Below, piece after piece: positions 46,230 to 57,210 of a DNA stretch of 64,000 bases (position 1 is its first letter; every line of letters begins with the position of its first letter). The stretch covers positions 310,001 through 374,000 of the forward strand of contig NZ_SIHO01000002.1 of the NCBI RefSeq assembly GCF_004681125.1, written 5' to 3'. The DNA is from Glacieibacterium arshaanense. Its GTDB lineage: Bacteria > Pseudomonadota > Alphaproteobacteria > Sphingomonadales > Sphingomonadaceae. Both the position numbers and the translations under genes were made by a program. The notes beneath the pieces are model-generated. The model was given only the letters and a program-made list of their open reading frames with translations. It was not told where the DNA came from and ran no database searches.

Positions 46230-47008
46230 CCATTCCGCCGCTCCTTTTCGCGCTGCTGATGTGGTTCATCGGCACCGGCGCCGTGGTCTGGCTCGATAGC
46301 CGGCCGCGCGACACTTATGCCTCGAGCCTGACGCTGGCGGGTTTTGCCGCGATGGCGGCAACGGTGCTCGTCTGGGCCAAGGCCGGCGACACCAGCATCA
46401 ACGGCGCCTATGCAGCGTTTGCCGCCGGCATCGTGATCTGGGGCTGGCACGAGATGAGCTTCCTGATGGGCAAGGTCGCGGGGCCGAACAAGCAACCCTG
46501 TCCGCCCGGCGCGGCCGGCTGGCAGCGTTTCAGTGCAGCGACCGCGACGGTCATCCATCATGAACTCGCCATCGCGGCGACAGCCCTTATCCTGTTCGCC
46601 GTCACATGGGGCCAACCGAACCAGGTCGCACCACTGACCTTCCTGCTGCTGTTCGTGCTGCGGCTGTCGGCGAAGTTCAATCTGTACTTCGGCGTGCCGA
46701 ACCTGAGCGACGAAGTGTTCCCGGAGCATCTCGCCTACCTCAAGACCTATTTCCGCAAGGCGCGGTGCAACGCGCTGTTTCCGGTCTCGATCCTGCTGGG
46801 CAGCGGAATCGCTGTCTGGGCCTGGACCGCTGCCGAAGCCGCACCCGCCGGCAGCGGCGCTTCGGCGGGCGCGACGTTGCTCGCGGGTCTCGCCGTACTC
46901 GGCGTCATCGAGCATCTGTTCCTGGTCCTGCCGCTGCGCGACGCGAAAATGTGGCGCTGGGCTTCTGCATCCTCAACCAAGGCGGAAAAAGCCGCCCTCA
47001 TCGATTAG
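46226..47008 (+). CDS. puhE: photosynthetic complex putative assembly protein PuhE
   Basis: A 260-residue membrane protein with about seven helices. [18 protein letters not shown] and [19 protein letters not shown] are PuhE family motifs. PuhE modulates bacteriochlorophyll or complex formation in Rhodobacter. It begins with GTG, overlapping the acsF stop. hemA follows 17 bases after its stop. Confidence 0.92.
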   Translation: MTIPPLLFALLMWFIGTGAVVWLDSRPRDTYASSLTLAGFAAMAATVLVWAKAGDTSINGAYAAFAAGIVIWGWHEMSFLMGKVAGPNKQPCPPGAAGWQRFSAATATVIHHELAIAATALILFAVTWGQPNQVAPLTFLLLFVLRLSAKFNLYFGVPNLSDEVFPEHLAYLKTYFRKARCNALFPVSILLGSGIAVWAWTAAEAAPAGSGASAGATLLAGLAVLGVIEHLFLVLPLRDAKMWRWASASSTKAEKAALID

Positions 47009-47025
47009 CCAACGGGGAAGATAGC

Positions 47026-48246
47026 ATGAACTACGAGGCATTTTTCGAGTCCGAACTGGCCACGCTCAAAAACGATGGTCGTTACCGGATTTTCGCCGAG
47101 CTCGAGCGCCGCGCCGGTGCCTTCCCTGCCGCCGAGCAAGTCGTCGACGAGGGCCGGCGGTCGGTGACCGTCTGGTGTTCTAACGACTATCTCGGCATGG
47201 GCCAGCACCCCAAAGTCATCGGCGCGATGCACGACATGCTCGACCGCTGCGGCGCCGGTGCCGGCGGCACGCGCAACATCTCGGGCACGACGCACAGTCA
47301 CGTCGTGCTTGAGGCGGAGCTTGCCGACCTTCACAACAAGGAAGCCGCGCTGCTGTTCACCTCGGGCTATGTCTCGAACTGGGCGGCGCTCGGCACGCTC
47401 GGCGCGCGCCTGCCCGGCTGCGTCATCCTGTCGGACGCGCTCAATCACGCCTCGATGATCGAAGGCATCCGGCACAGCCGCGCCGAGGTGCAGAAGTTCG
47501 CGCACAACTCGCCCGAAGATCTCGATCGCCGCCTGGCAGCGCTCGATCCGGCGCGGCCCAAGCTGGTCGCGTTCGAAAGCGTCTATTCGATGGACGGCGA
47601 CATTGCGCCGATCGGCGAGATTATCGATGTTTGCGAAAAGCATGGCGCCATGTCGTATCTCGACGAAGTTCATGGTGTCGGGCTGTACGGCGCGCGCGGT
47701 GGCGGCGTTGCCGAACGCGACGGCCTGATGGACCGCGTGACGGTCATCGAAGGGACGCTGGGTAAGGCATTTGGGGTGATGGGCGGCTATATCGCGGCGT
47801 CGGCGGCGCTATGCGATTTCGTCCGCAGCTTCGCCAGCGGATTCATCTTCACGACGGCTCTGCCGCCGGCGCTGGCGGCCGGCGCTACCGCCAGCATCCG
47901 CCATTTGAAAGAGAGCGGGGTTGAGCGCGCGAGACAGCAGGATCGCGTCGCGCAAGTCCGCCGCCGCCTCGACGCGATCGGCATTCCAACTCTGGATAAT
48001 CCCAGCCACATCATCCCGGTGATGGTCGGCGATGCGCACAAGTGCAAACGCATCAGCGACTGGCTGCTTGAAAATCACGGCATCTACGTCCAGCCGATCA
48101 ACTATCCGACCGTGCCGGTCGGCACTGAGCGCCTGCGGCTGACGCCGTCGCCGGTACATACCGACGCGGACATTGATCGACTCGTGACGGCACTGTCGGA
48201 AATCTGGTCGCAGTGCGAGCTCGCACGGCGGTCGCTGGCGGCCTAG
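47026..48246 (+). CDS. hemA: 5-aminolevulinate synthase
   Basis: A 406-residue PLP enzyme. The catalytic lysine is in [13 protein letters not shown], and [13 protein letters not shown] binds glycine. It condenses glycine and succinyl-CoA to 5-aminolevulinate, the first tetrapyrrole precursor (Shemin pathway). Being last in the bchF-puh operon puts precursor supply under the same control as pigment synthesis; a second copy elsewhere for haem cannot be ruled out. GGGGAAG lies before the ATG. Confidence 0.96.
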   Translation: MNYEAFFESELATLKNDGRYRIFAELERRAGAFPAAEQVVDEGRRSVTVWCSNDYLGMGQHPKVIGAMHDMLDRCGAGAGGTRNISGTTHSHVVLEAELADLHNKEAALLFTSGYVSNWAALGTLGARLPGCVILSDALNHASMIEGIRHSRAEVQKFAHNSPEDLDRRLAALDPARPKLVAFESVYSMDGDIAPIGEIIDVCEKHGAMSYLDEVHGVGLYGARGGGVAERDGLMDRVTVIEGTLGKAFGVMGGYIAASAALCDFVRSFASGFIFTTALPPALAAGATASIRHLKESGVERARQQDRVAQVRRRLDAIGIPTLDNPSHIIPVMVGDAHKCKRISDWLLENHGIYVQPINYPTVPVGTERLRLTPSPVHTDADIDRLVTALSEIWSQCELARRSLAA

Positions 48247-48262
48247 GTCATCGGCAGGATAT

Positions 48263-48293
48263 GGCCGGGCACCGCGAATGGCCGGTGCCGGCC
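48263..48293. terminator. hairpin between convergent hemA and DUF3422 genes
   Basis: GGCCGGGCACCG (48263-48274) pairs with CGGTGCCGGCC (48283-48293), an 11-bp stem with one bulged G and an eight-base loop. No clear T-run follows on either strand. The position between two converging operons suggests a transcription end for both. Confidence 0.5.
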
Positions 48294-48357
48294 AAGTTGT
48301 GATAGGCAATTTCAGCGCGAAACCGGGCGCAACCCCCGACAATCGGCGACGGGCAGT

Positions 48358-49611
48358 TCAGTCGGCGACGTGACGGCGCAGCCGCCAAAGCACCAGCGCC
48401 ACGCTGGCGAGTACCACCGGCACCGCAACCGCCATGGCGATTTCATGGTTGAGTCCCGGTACCGCATCGAACAGATAGCGCACGAGCCCGACCAGATAGT
48501 AGCTGATCGCGGCCACTGACAGCCCTTCGACGGTTTGCTGCAGGCGTAGCTGCAGACTGGTGCGACGATCCATCGACGCCAGCAGGTCACGGTTCTGCTT
48601 GGCCAGCGCGATGTCGATCCGGGTGCGCAGAAGCTCGCTCGTCCAGGCGGCGCGCTGCGACAAATCCTCGAGCCGCGCTGAAAATGAGTCGCAGGTGCGT
48701 ACCGCGGGGACCAGCCGGCGCTCGGTGAAGTCGACCAGGGTCTGATAGCCGCGCACGGCGCTGACATGCAGGCTGGCAAGCCGGTCCGAACAGATCTGCG
48801 CATAGGCGCGCGTTGCGCTCATTCGGTAGCGTGTCTGCGCGACAATACGGGCGAGCTCGGCCGACAAGAACGTCAGCTCATCCAGCAGCTGGTCATCCTC
48901 GGAGCGTCGCTCGGAGACGGCGTGCGTCAGTTCGGCCAAGCGCGCCTCGAGTTCGGTAACCGCCGGCGTCAGCTGCTGCGCCAGCGGCAAGCCAAGCAGC
49001 GCCATGTTGCGGTAGTTGCCGAGTTCCTGAAGTCGCATCATCAGCTGCGCCGGTTCATCACGCGCTAGCCCGCGATCCTGCACCAGCAACCGCCCGAATC
49101 CGTCTTCGTGTAGCTTGAAGTCGGAGACGATCCGCGCGGTGTCGCTCGCGACGTCGCAGACGATTGTCGCTTCGGGCTCGAACCAGCGATCGAGGTCTGC
49201 AGTGATTGGCGCTGCATCGTTAGAGGCGACCAGCGCAATCTGTGTCGCGCGGACGATCTCGCCCGGCATGTTTTCCAGCACAGCGGACAGCACGGGTTCG
49301 AACAGCCCGGGATCGAACGGCGTGTCGAAGGCGCCGGGGCGCAGCAGGGTATAGGTCGCAAATTCGGTGTGGCGTTCCCACACCAGGCTGATGCCGCCCA
49401 ACATCGCTACGCCATATTTGGTCGAAAATGGCACGACTTGCTGTGCCGTGGCGACAAGCGTTTCGATATGAGCGTATGCCAGACTGGCTGCGGCCCCGTC
49501 GAGCAGCGTCACGAATTGCACAAGCCGGCACGGTGCGGCAAAGCGCGGCAAGCGGCGGATGTGCATCTCCGCCGAAAGCGCCGCGCGAAGCGGATGGCTA
49601 CGCAGCTGCAT
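48358..49611 (-). CDS. DUF3422 family membrane protein
   Basis: A 417-residue protein. HPLRAALSAEMHIR at the N-terminus is the DUF3422 opening, FATYTLLR and a central coiled region (about 215-330) follow, and two hydrophobic helices lie at about 354-372 and 385-406. The family is uncharacterised; members have been listed as membrane-anchored. It begins 57 bases after pufC on the same strand, so it may be read from the puf transcript. Whether it belongs to photosynthesis is unknown. Confidence 0.82.
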   Translation of the reverse strand: MQLRSHPLRAALSAEMHIRRLPRFAAPCRLVQFVTLLDGAAASLAYAHIETLVATAQQVVPFSTKYGVAMLGGISLVWERHTEFATYTLLRPGAFDTPFDPGLFEPVLSAVLENMPGEIVRATQIALVASNDAAPITADLDRWFEPEATIVCDVASDTARIVSDFKLHEDGFGRLLVQDRGLARDEPAQLMMRLQELGNYRNMALLGLPLAQQLTPAVTELEARLAELTHAVSERRSEDDQLLDELTFLSAELARIVAQTRYRMSATRAYAQICSDRLASLHVSAVRGYQTLVDFTERRLVPAVRTCDSFSARLEDLSQRAAWTSELLRTRIDIALAKQNRDLLASMDRRTSLQLRLQQTVEGLSVAAISYYLVGLVRYLFDAVPGLNHEIAMAVAVPVVLASVALVLWRLRRHVAD

Positions 49612-49668
49612 CTGCGTCCACCAGCATCGATGCCCGCCGGTTCCGCGCCGCCAGCGGCACGGACATGG

Positions 49669-50790
49669 TCACTGCTGTGCGGTCATGACCGCCGGCTCGC
49701 CCAACGGGGTTTGCTCCGCAGCCACTGCGTCTGTCGCTGCGGCAGCCGTGACCGGCGAAGCAGCTGCAGCTGGCGCCAACGTCGGCCCCTTGAGCGCCGG
49801 TGCCTGCGCTATCATGCTGACGCCGCCCAGCGGCTTCGACACGCCCTGATGGCAGGTGGTGCAATTGACCTTGTAGACATCGCCATGCGGCCCCTTTCGA
49901 TTGTTAGGGAATACGTTCTGCAGCGACGCGAGATAGGTCTCGTTGATGTCGCGGACCATCCGTATGCCGTAATAGGCCGTGCCGCGCGGTGGCGTGCTCA
50001 GGTTCCAGGCGCGGAACGACTGGGTGTTGTGACAGAAGGTGCAGTTCACGCCCAATGCCGAACTCATATGCATCATCAGCGCATAGGTCATCTCGGTGTC
50101 CTTGATCGAGACAACATGGTTCGGTTGCGGAAACGGGTCGCTGCCCGCCACCCTGATCTGCTGCGGCACCACCAGGAACTGTGTGAACGGATCATAGGGC
50201 AGCGACGTGAAGCCGACCTCGGGGCTGGGGGAATTCTGCCCGCGCTTGTTGCCGAGGATCGACATGGATGCGGGCATCGCGTCAGCCATCGCCCATTTGT
50301 TTGCCGGCACGGGCTGGCCGCGGTGGCAGGTGTAGCAGGTCACGCCGGTCTGCTTCACATGAGGTGACCATTGCGCATTGATCGTCTGCGTCATCTGCAG
50401 CATGCGACGCGCCACGACCTTGGTGTATTTCTCGTCGGACGCCAGGTTTTCGGGATTATGGCAATAGTTGCAGCCTTCGGTCTCGGGCGCCACCCATTGG
50501 CTCATCTCTGCCATCAGGTGATCGAAGCGCTCCTTGCTGACGTTGCCGAGCACCTTGACGTTTTGATAGCTTTCGGCAGCCGTAGGGCCACCGTCCGGCG
50601 GCAGCGGATACGGCTCGGGCGGGATTGCTGCCTGTTTCGCCCTGTAGTTGACCGCGACGATCTGATCCATGCCGGTGCCGCGGTGGCCGGTTTGCGTTGT
50701 TTGTTTTGGCCCGAACTCGCAGCCGCCGAGCAGCGCGGCACTCAGGCCCACAACTGCGAATACGCCGATCCTAGTCGGAAACTGGTTCAT
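49669..50790 (-). CDS. pufC: tetrahaem reaction-centre cytochrome c subunit
   Basis: A 373-residue lipoprotein (lipobox LLGGC, Cys24). Four haem motifs are present in order: CNYCH, CYTCH, CTFCH and CTTCH, with Met residues ahead of the first three. The subunit sits on the periplasmic face and reduces the oxidised special pair. The C-terminus is an Ala/Thr/Pro-rich extension. The start overlaps pufM by ATGA. There is no pufX. Confidence 0.96.
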   Translation of the reverse strand: MNQFPTRIGVFAVVGLSAALLGGCEFGPKQTTQTGHRGTGMDQIVAVNYRAKQAAIPPEPYPLPPDGGPTAAESYQNVKVLGNVSKERFDHLMAEMSQWVAPETEGCNYCHNPENLASDEKYTKVVARRMLQMTQTINAQWSPHVKQTGVTCYTCHRGQPVPANKWAMADAMPASMSILGNKRGQNSPSPEVGFTSLPYDPFTQFLVVPQQIRVAGSDPFPQPNHVVSIKDTEMTYALMMHMSSALGVNCTFCHNTQSFRAWNLSTPPRGTAYYGIRMVRDINETYLASLQNVFPNNRKGPHGDVYKVNCTTCHQGVSKPLGGVSMIAQAPALKGPTLAPAAAASPVTAAAATDAVAAEQTPLGEPAVMTAQQ

Positions 50791-51761
50791 TGGGGCGCTC
50801 CCGGAAGCGTTGCGGGATCAATGACACCGGTACCCGGATAGCTCGGTGCATAGCCATGCATCACTGCCCACAGATACCAGTTGTCGACGACAGTACCCGT
50901 CAGCAGGATACCAATTGCACCGGTCAGCGGCGTCAGCACCGCAAACCACCAGGCCCAGCGATGGATCGATTCCATCGTCGCGTTGAAGCCCATCGTCCAG
51001 CGCCAGAACAGAGCGGCGCGCTCGGACGCAGTGCCGCGATCGGTGATCTGCTCAATCTCGCGCTCGCCGCCGTAGCGACCGACCGCAAGGATCGTCGCGC
51101 CGTGCATCGCGAATAGCAGAGTCGATCCGTAGAGGAAGGCGATCGAAAGGCAGTGGAACGGATTATAGAAGAGGTTGCCGTAGCGGATCGAGAATGCCGC
51201 CGTCCAGTCAAGGTGCGGGAAGATGCCGAACGGCACCGCTTCGGCCCAGCTGCCCATCAGCATCGGCCGGATGAAGCCGAGCGTCAGGATCAACAGGATA
51301 GCCGCGGCAAAAGCCCAGGCGACATGCGTGCCCATGCCGAGCGCGCGCGCCCGACGGAAAGTTCGCAACCACCAGAGTAGCAGCGACACCGTCATGCAGA
51401 AGCCGGCGATCTGCCACCAGCCGCCTTGGGCCAACGGCACGAACAGCTTGAAGCCCCATTGCGGCCCCGGCGGCTCAAGCGCGAGCCATGGCAGTTGACG
51501 GACGAACTGGATCGGATCCCAGTTGACACTCGCCCACATGTTGAGCCCGATGATCTCGAAGCTGAGGAAGGCGAAAATCAGCGAGGCCATGCCCAGCGTG
51601 CCGAGATAGACCGGTCCGACCTGCGCCGCGCCAAGCTTGCCGAGCCAGTAGCTGTAGAAGCCCTCGCCAGTGCGCGTGAAACTGCTGTCGCGCAGCGGTG
51701 GCCCGGCCTCCAGCGGCCCGCGCAGCTGGATTTGGGTGAACATGTTCTGATAGCGTGCCAT
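50787..51761 (-). CDS. pufM: photosynthetic reaction centre M subunit
   Basis: A 324-residue five-helix protein. [22 protein letters not shown] carries the histidines for the special pair and iron (in two overlapping parts), and [32 protein letters not shown] and [11 protein letters not shown] are M hallmarks. It binds bacteriochlorophyll, bacteriopheophytin and QA. AAGGGGGGA lies before the ATG, 15 bases after the pufL stop. Confidence 0.97.
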   Translation of the reverse strand: MARYQNMFTQIQLRGPLEAGPPLRDSSFTRTGEGFYSYWLGKLGAAQVGPVYLGTLGMASLIFAFLSFEIIGLNMWASVNWDPIQFVRQLPWLALEPPGPQWGFKLFVPLAQGGWWQIAGFCMTVSLLLWWLRTFRRARALGMGTHVAWAFAAAILLILTLGFIRPMLMGSWAEAVPFGIFPHLDWTAAFSIRYGNLFYNPFHCLSIAFLYGSTLLFAMHGATILAVGRYGGEREIEQITDRGTASERAALFWRWTMGFNATMESIHRWAWWFAVLTPLTGAIGILLTGTVVDNWYLWAVMHGYAPSYPGTGVIDPATLPGAPQ

Positions 51762-51776
51762 CGCGCCGATCCCCCC

Positions 51777-52601
51777 TTAAGACCAGATGGGCAGGTTGAG
51801 CCACCACGTCCACCATTCGGGCCAGCCGCGTGTCCACAGCGGCCCCGAGATGATGATGCAGACTGCGCTCCAGAAACCCGCAGACAGCGCCAGGAAAAGC
51901 CCCAGCCGGTGAATACCGAGTGTCCCGATCGAATAGCCGATCGAGTCGCGGAAAAAGGCGTCTTCATATTCGGGCGACTTGACGGCTTCGCCCGGAGCCG
52001 GATTAACCGACGACAGCACAAGTGCGCCGTGGAATGCCAGTGCGCCGCCGGTGGTGAAAAAGAAGCTCACGGCCAGCATGTGCGCTGGATTGTAGTGGAA
52101 ATGCAGATATTGGTAGCCGGTGTTCGACACCCAATCGAGATGGCTGAATATGCCGTATGGAAAACCGAAACCCCAGGCGCCCAGCAAGACCGGGCGGATC
52201 ACTACTAGCGAGACATAGGCGAAGATCGCGAAGCCATAGGCGAATGGCACATGGTAGCCGATGCCGAGCTTTCGACAGATTTCCACTTCGCGCAGTGCCC
52301 ATGAGACAAAGGCGCCAATTGCGCAGATCGTAATGACTTGCCAGAACCCGCCTTCGCGCAATGGCGCGAAGCCAAGGCCGTAGCTGATGTCCGGCGGTGC
52401 GATGCTGATGAGCCACGGGTTCCAAGTGCGCCCCAGCGAAGCGGCGTAGAATATCAGCGCCGTGCCCAGAGACGCGAAGATCGCTGTGGTGACACCGAAA
52501 AAGCCGACGTAGAACGGACCGACCCAGAAATCGAACAAGTCGCCACCGATCAGGGTGCCGCCTCTTACCCGATATTTTCGCTCGAAACTAAGCAGTGCCA
52601 T
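51777..52601 (-). CDS. pufL: photosynthetic reaction centre L subunit
   Basis: A 274-residue five-helix protein. [20 protein letters not shown] is the standard L start, [18 protein letters not shown] holds special-pair histidine and [12 protein letters not shown] the iron ligand. It works with PufM in primary charge separation and forms the QB site. The ATG at 52601 has GGAGAC upstream. A stem-loop lies between pufA and pufL. Confidence 0.97.
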   Translation of the reverse strand: MALLSFERKYRVRGGTLIGGDLFDFWVGPFYVGFFGVTTAIFASLGTALIFYAASLGRTWNPWLISIAPPDISYGLGFAPLREGGFWQVITICAIGAFVSWALREVEICRKLGIGYHVPFAYGFAIFAYVSLVVIRPVLLGAWGFGFPYGIFSHLDWVSNTGYQYLHFHYNPAHMLAVSFFFTTGGALAFHGALVLSSVNPAPGEAVKSPEYEDAFFRDSIGYSIGTLGIHRLGLFLALSAGFWSAVCIIISGPLWTRGWPEWWTWWLNLPIWS

Positions 52602-52656
52602 GGCATGTCTCCGTTCCACGGCGTGCGCCGCAGATCGTTGCTGTTGGGTCGTATTC

Positions 52657-52695
52657 GGTGGACGGGGTCGGGCCTGTGTTCCGGCCCCGTCCACC
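52657..52695 (-). promoter_or_regulatory. pufA-pufL intercistronic hairpin
   Basis: GGTGGACGGGG (52657-52667) pairs exactly with CCCCGTCCACC (52685-52695), extended inward by four more pairs, one of them T-G, to a 15-bp stem with a nine-base loop. In Rhodobacter a hairpin at this place slows decay of the pufBA mRNA and lets LH1 exceed reaction centres; the same role is likely here. Confidence 0.7.
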
Positions 52696-52729
52696 GCATT
52701 TCGCGCGCTAACGCGGTGGCATTGTCCGG

Positions 52730-52909
52730 TTAGCTGCCCGCTGGTGTCGCAGTGGAGCCCGCTACTGCGGGCGTATGCGGACCATCAAGCCAGTTGAACC
52801 GATCCGTGCTGAGCAGGATGAAATGAATCAACAGTGCCAGCACAAACAGGAAGATGAACAATGCGACCAGCGCTCGACGCGGGTCAAAAATCAGCCAAAT
52901 TCTCCACAT
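52730..52909 (-). CDS. pufA: LH1 antenna alpha polypeptide
   Basis: A 59-residue protein, [18 protein letters not shown] at the start. A single helix at about 13-34 carries His29, the bacteriochlorophyll ligand, in [15 protein letters not shown]; the alpha-type LSTxxFNW tail is exact. The last 16 residues are Pro/Ala/Thr-rich and periplasmic. It forms the LH1 ring with PufB. The start is preceded by AGAAAAGAAGGGACC. Confidence 0.95.
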   Translation of the reverse strand: MWRIWLIFDPRRALVALFIFLFVLALLIHFILLSTDRFNWLDGPHTPAVAGSTATPAGS

Positions 52910-52954
52910 GTCGTGGTCCCTTCTTTTCTACAGTCAAATGTTACCGTGGCCTGG

Positions 52955-53110
52955 TCAGAACCAGGGCCGCCAGTTCCACACCAGGAAGTGGGCAACGATT
53001 GCCACGACTGTGAAAATCAGGAAGCTGCTGATAAACAGCTTGTGAAATTCTTTGGCTTCTTCAGGGGTCAGATAACTCCCTGGCCCCAACCTTTCATTTG
53101 GATCATTCAT
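52955..53110 (-). CDS. pufB: LH1 antenna beta polypeptide
   Basis: A 51-residue protein. [17 protein letters not shown] contains the conserved cytoplasmic-side His23, and His41 in [15 protein letters not shown] is the bacteriochlorophyll ligand, with the family W-RPW end. It pairs with PufA; the two genes are 45 bases apart. GGAGACGTAGAA precedes the ATG. No pufQ lies upstream. Confidence 0.95.
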   Translation of the reverse strand: MNDPNERLGPGSYLTPEEAKEFHKLFISSFLIFTVVAIVAHFLVWNWRPWF

Positions 53111-53173
53111 TTCTACGTCTCCATAGTTCCCGACAGGGGCAGGAGCGTGAAACGCGCTCCCCGGTTGCATCCA

Positions 53174-53192
53174 CCCGGGCAGGTTGCCCGGG
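53174..53192 (-). promoter_or_regulatory. bchZ-pufB intercistronic hairpin
   Basis: CCCGGGCA (53174-53181) and TGCCCGGG (53185-53192) form a perfect 8-bp stem with a three-base loop, in the 139-bp gap that holds pufQ in Rhodobacter. A second, weaker stem lies at 53142-53160 (GGAGCG with CGCTCC). The gap may include an RNA processing site or attenuator between bchCXYZ and puf. Confidence 0.55.
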
Positions 53193-53249
53193 GGGATTCT
53201 GGTGCCCGCAGTGGATCGGCGAGGATCGTGCGGGAAAGGCGTGGCGCGC

Positions 53250-54695
53250 TCATGCCGAGCGGCTTTCGGAAATGGCGAGCGCCAGGCGCTCGGACGTGAC
53301 GGAAGGCTCGCCGGCGCGGCGCGCGGCGCGCTCGGCGGCGTCGCGGATGCGCTTAGCCATCGAAATGCGCACCAGCACTGGCGCGCGCTCGACGACAGCG
53401 TCGAGTTCGGCCTTGGCCTCATCATTCCACATGACTTCACGCTCGATGCGCGCCGGGGTTGCCTCTGTCTTGTCGAGCTGGCCGGCGAGCGGCAAGATGT
53501 GGAAAAGCGCGTCGAACAGCGCGTTGCAGACTTCTTGGACGAGGTAGGTCGCGCCGCTATAGCCCATGAACGGCGTACCGGTGTGGCGGCGGATAACCGC
53601 GCCGGGGAAGCTGGCGGGAATATAGACGCCACGTCCGCCGGCTTCGGCCATGTACATCCGTTCGTTGAAGCTGCCGAACAGCACCAGTGGCGGGTTGTCG
53701 GCGATCATATCCTTGATCGTCTGGTTGTCGGACTTGGTCCCCGCACACCGCGAGACCGCGAAGTTGCAGGGCAGCCCCATGTCGGTTTCGAGGAAATTGC
53801 GGATGCCGCGCGCATAGGTGTCGGTAGCGACGATGCCGAAGCTGGCGGTGCCGAAAAAATCCTGGGTCACCGAGCGCCAAAGATCCCAAAGCGGCTTGAT
53901 GGTCGTATGCTTCTCGCGCTCGATGAATGGTTCCGGGTCGAGACCGATCAGCTCGCCAAGCTTGCGCAGGAATAGAGTCGTCGATTCAAGCCCGATTGGC
54001 GCCTGCAGATATGGCCGCTCGAGCGCCTCGCACAGCCCACGGCCGAATTCGCGGTACATGCAGACATTGACCTGCGCGTTGGCGAGTTTTCCGACATCGG
54101 CGAGGTGACTACCGAGCGGAAAGACCATCCCGACCTCGGCGCCGATGCCTTCGATCAGCCGGCGAATTTCGGCGAGGTCGGACGGCATGTTGAACGCGCC
54201 GTACATCGGTCCGATGATGTTGACCCGCGGCTTTTCGCCCGGGCGCGGTGCCTTGACCGGCGGTACCTTCTTCGGCCCGAACTGCGTCCACAGCCAGGTC
54301 AGCGCGCGGTCGCCCGATTGCCACTGGTCCTCGTCGATCGTGCGCGGCAGGAAGCGCGCAATATTGGTGCCTTCGGGCGTGACGCCGCCGCCGATCATTT
54401 CGGCAATCGAGCCGGTGACGACCACGCACGGCAAATCGGGATCGAGCGTCTTCCACGCGCGCTTCATAGCGCCTTCGGTGCCGTCGCGGCCGAGCTCCTG
54501 CTCGCCGAGGCCGGTGACGACGATCGGCAGTTCGTGCGGCGGCAGGCCATCGGTGTAGTGCAGTACCGAAGTGACCGGCAAATTTTCGCAGCCGACCGGG
54601 CCGTCGATGATGACCTGCAGGCCCTTGATCGCGGTGAACGCATAGACCGCGCCCCAATAGCCGCCGGCGCGATCGTGATCGATGATCAGCGTCAT
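53250..54695 (-). CDS. bchZ: chlorophyllide reductase subunit Z
   Basis: A 481-residue NifK-like subunit. [15 protein letters not shown] and [13 protein letters not shown] are cluster-binding regions, and [20 protein letters not shown] follows. With BchY and BchX it reduces ring B of chlorophyllide, making the bacteriochlorin ring. It starts at 54695, overlapping the bchY stop (ATGA); a longer upstream frame lies inside bchY and is rejected. Confidence 0.95.
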   Translation of the reverse strand: MTLIIDHDRAGGYWGAVYAFTAIKGLQVIIDGPVGCENLPVTSVLHYTDGLPPHELPIVVTGLGEQELGRDGTEGAMKRAWKTLDPDLPCVVVTGSIAEMIGGGVTPEGTNIARFLPRTIDEDQWQSGDRALTWLWTQFGPKKVPPVKAPRPGEKPRVNIIGPMYGAFNMPSDLAEIRRLIEGIGAEVGMVFPLGSHLADVGKLANAQVNVCMYREFGRGLCEALERPYLQAPIGLESTTLFLRKLGELIGLDPEPFIEREKHTTIKPLWDLWRSVTQDFFGTASFGIVATDTYARGIRNFLETDMGLPCNFAVSRCAGTKSDNQTIKDMIADNPPLVLFGSFNERMYMAEAGGRGVYIPASFPGAVIRRHTGTPFMGYSGATYLVQEVCNALFDALFHILPLAGQLDKTEATPARIEREVMWNDEAKAELDAVVERAPVLVRISMAKRIRDAAERAARRAGEPSVTSERLALAISESRSA

Positions 54696-56224
54696 GAGCC
54701 GATACTCGCTTCGGCCTTCGCGGCGGCAATGCGCCGGGCGGCGAACTTGGCCTTGAAGTCGGGCCGGTCGACGGGTGTGTTCTCCCAGACACCGGCGGTC
54801 GCATCCTTGCCGACGCCTTCGAAGAACGCCGTCATCTTGTCGAAACGATGCTGGTTGGCGAGCGCCGCGTTGACCACCATCGCGAGGCTGCCGGCGCCTG
54901 CCGGCCCCATCAGCGGCCGCGCCGAAATCAGGTTGGTGAAATACAGCGCCGGGATGGCCTTTTGCTTGGCGTGCTGGACCACCGGGGTGGTGCCGATCGC
55001 GAGCTGCGGGCCGAACTCCTCGACGGCCGCGATATCGTCCTCGAGGCTGGCGCGATATTGCACCCGGGCGCCATGCGCTTCGAGCCACTCGCGGTCCGGG
55101 TCGGACCATTTGGAGCGCGGGCAGGCAGTGCCGACATACGGCACGTCGGCACCGCTTTCGATCAGCAGCCGTGCCACCAGCAGCTCGGAGCCTTCATAGC
55201 CCGAAACGGTAATCCGGCCCGATATGGGCTTCGCGGCGAGCGCGCCGCGGATGGCCGGGACGAAGCGGTTCTTGGCCGTATCGACCTTGTCCTGCGCGAT
55301 GCCGCACGCCGCCCCGATCGCATCGAGCCACGCCGCCGTGCCGTCGGCTCCGACCGGGGCCGATCCGACGACCGCGCGGCCGGCGGCCTCGAATTCGCGG
55401 ACGCTGGCGGTGTAGAACGGGTGGATCGCACCGACGACGGCGCAATCAAGCGCCTGATAAAGCTCGCGCCACTCGCGCGTCGGGACGACCGGGCCGGCAG
55501 CCAGCCCAAGCGGCTCGAGCATCAGGCCGATACCCGGCGGATCGGCGGGGAACATCTCGCCAAGCAGTGTCACCGTCGGCCGGTCCGACCGCTCGCGCGG
55601 TGCGGCGACCGGGCCTTGTTCGGCCTCGCGGCGGGCATAGGCGAGCATGGCGCCCGCCAGCACATCCTTCGCCTCGGCATGTGTCGGCACGCCGAAGCCG
55701 GGCACGTCGATGCCGATGACGCGGACGCCGTTGATCGCGTCGGGCAGCAGCTGCAGCGGCACGCCCGATGCCGTCGGCACGCACAGGTTGGTGACGATGA
55801 TGGTGTCGTACAGCGCCGGATCGGCGAGGCCTGCGACCGCTTCCTTGATGTCCTCGAACAGTTTGCCGGTGACGAGCGTTTCGGAGCTGAAAGGCACATA
55901 GCCGACGCTGCGCTTGGCGCCGTAGAAGTGCGACGTAAAGGTCAGCCCGTAGACGCAGCACGCCGAGCCGGAGAGCACAGTTGCGGTGCGGCGCATCCGC
56001 AGGCCGACGCGCAAGCTGCCGAACGCCGGGCACATCGATTGCGGCTGGTCGTGCGGGCCGCGTGGGTAGTCCGCAGCATAGCGATCGAGGATTTCGGATT
56101 TGCCGGCTTTCGCGGCCGCATCGCGCATTAAGCCGCTCGAACCGCAGCCGCCTTCGACGGCAGCAACCGGTGCCGGGCTGAGGTCGATGTGATCGCGATC
56201 ACGCGGTGGAGTTTCGAGATCCAC
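54692..56224 (-). CDS. bchY: chlorophyllide reductase subunit Y
   Basis: A 510-residue NifD-like subunit. Cluster cysteines are visible in [22 protein letters not shown] and [10 protein letters not shown]. It forms the catalytic core with BchZ. I take the GTG at 56224, two bases after the bchX stop, giving [13 protein letters not shown] at the N-terminus; the next in-frame ATG is about 45 codons in and would cut conserved sequence closely. Confidence 0.92.
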   Translation of the reverse strand: MDLETPPRDRDHIDLSPAPVAAVEGGCGSSGLMRDAAAKAGKSEILDRYAADYPRGPHDQPQSMCPAFGSLRVGLRMRRTATVLSGSACCVYGLTFTSHFYGAKRSVGYVPFSSETLVTGKLFEDIKEAVAGLADPALYDTIIVTNLCVPTASGVPLQLLPDAINGVRVIGIDVPGFGVPTHAEAKDVLAGAMLAYARREAEQGPVAAPRERSDRPTVTLLGEMFPADPPGIGLMLEPLGLAAGPVVPTREWRELYQALDCAVVGAIHPFYTASVREFEAAGRAVVGSAPVGADGTAAWLDAIGAACGIAQDKVDTAKNRFVPAIRGALAAKPISGRITVSGYEGSELLVARLLIESGADVPYVGTACPRSKWSDPDREWLEAHGARVQYRASLEDDIAAVEEFGPQLAIGTTPVVQHAKQKAIPALYFTNLISARPLMGPAGAGSLAMVVNAALANQHRFDKMTAFFEGVGKDATAGVWENTPVDRPDFKAKFAARRIAAAKAEASIGS

Positions 56225-56226
56225 GA

Positions 56227-57210
56227 TCAGACCGCGTCGTAGACGATTTCGAGGCTGGGCTTGGCGACATAGGGTGCACCGCGCATATCGGCCTGCGTTG
56301 CCGGCCGTAGCGCGAAGTCTGCACCGGTGACGTCGGCGCTGAACAGGTTGAGCAACCCATCCTGATCGAGCGGAGTCGGCCGCAGCGGCGGGGCTTCGGC
56401 GACGTTGATCGCAAGCTGCTCGAACAGCGATGCCCATTGGCCGCCGGGTTTGCCGATAATCTGGTAGTTGGCGCTCTTCTTGCGGATGTCATCGTTCGCC
56501 GGGATTGCGGTCAGCACCGGTATGCCGACGGCTTCGGCGAACGCCTGGGCTTCGCCGGTGCCATCATCCTTGTTGAGGATCATGCCGGCGACGCCGACAT
56601 TGCCGCCCATTTTGCGGAAATATTCGACCGCCTTGCAGACGTTGTTCGCGACATACAGCGACTGCAGGTCGTTCGAGGCGACGACGATGACCTTCTGGCA
56701 CATGTCGCGCGCGATCGGCAGGCCGAAGCCGCCGCACACCACGTCGCCGAGGAAGTCGAGCAGAACATAGTCGAAGCCCCATTCATGGAACCCCAGCTTT
56801 TCGAGCGTTTCGAAGCCGTGAATGATGCCGCGTCCGCCGCAGCCACGACCGACTTCCGGCCCGCCGAGCTCCATCGCGAAGACACCGTCGCGCTGGAAAC
56901 ACACGTCCTCGATGCCGATCTCCTCGCCCGCGAGCTTCTTCTTCGAGCTGGTTTCGATGATCGTGGGCGTCGACTTGCCGCCGAACAGCAGCGACGTCGT
57001 ATCGCTTTTGGGATCGCAGCCGATCAGCAGCACGCGCTTGCCCTGCTGCGCCATCATATAGCTGAGGTTGGCGAGCGCGAACGATTTGCCGCTGCCGCCC
57101 TTGCCGTAGATCGCGATGATCTGGGTTTCCTTGGTCACCGGGCCGCTGTGGACGGGATCAGGTTCCTGATGCGCTTCGTCGCGCAGCGGTCCGGGATCGA
57201 GCATGCTCAT
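56227..57210 (-). CDS. bchX: chlorophyllide reductase iron protein
   Basis: A 327-residue NifH-like ATPase. The P-loop YGKGGSGKS is at 35-43 and the bridging-cluster cysteines are Cys124 (GRGCGGRG) and Cys159 (GDVVCGGF). It drives BchYZ. The ATG at 57210, with TTGGAGAC upstream and overlapping the bchC stop, is preferred over an in-frame TTG four codons earlier. Confidence 0.95.
   Translation of the reverse strand: MSMLDPGPLRDEAHQEPDPVHSGPVTKETQIIAIYGKGGSGKSFALANLSYMMAQQGKRVLLIGCDPKSDTTSLLFGGKSTPTIIETSSKKKLAGEEIGIEDVCFQRDGVFAMELGGPEVGRGCGGRGIIHGFETLEKLGFHEWGFDYVLLDFLGDVVCGGFGLPIARDMCQKVIVVASNDLQSLYVANNVCKAVEYFRKMGGNVGVAGMILNKDDGTGEAQAFAEAVGIPVLTAIPANDDIRKKSANYQIIGKPGGQWASLFEQLAINVAEAPPLRPTPLDQDGLLNLFSADVTGADFALRPATQADMRGAPYVAKPSLEIVYDAV

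Noticed and set aside
52730-53110. Search for pufX, pufQ and pucBA
   Set aside because: No frame of suitable size and character was found after pufM, before pufB or elsewhere in the window.
54696-55109. Upstream extension of bchZ
   Set aside because: It lies inside bchY in another frame and is Arg/Pro-rich, unlike the BchZ start.
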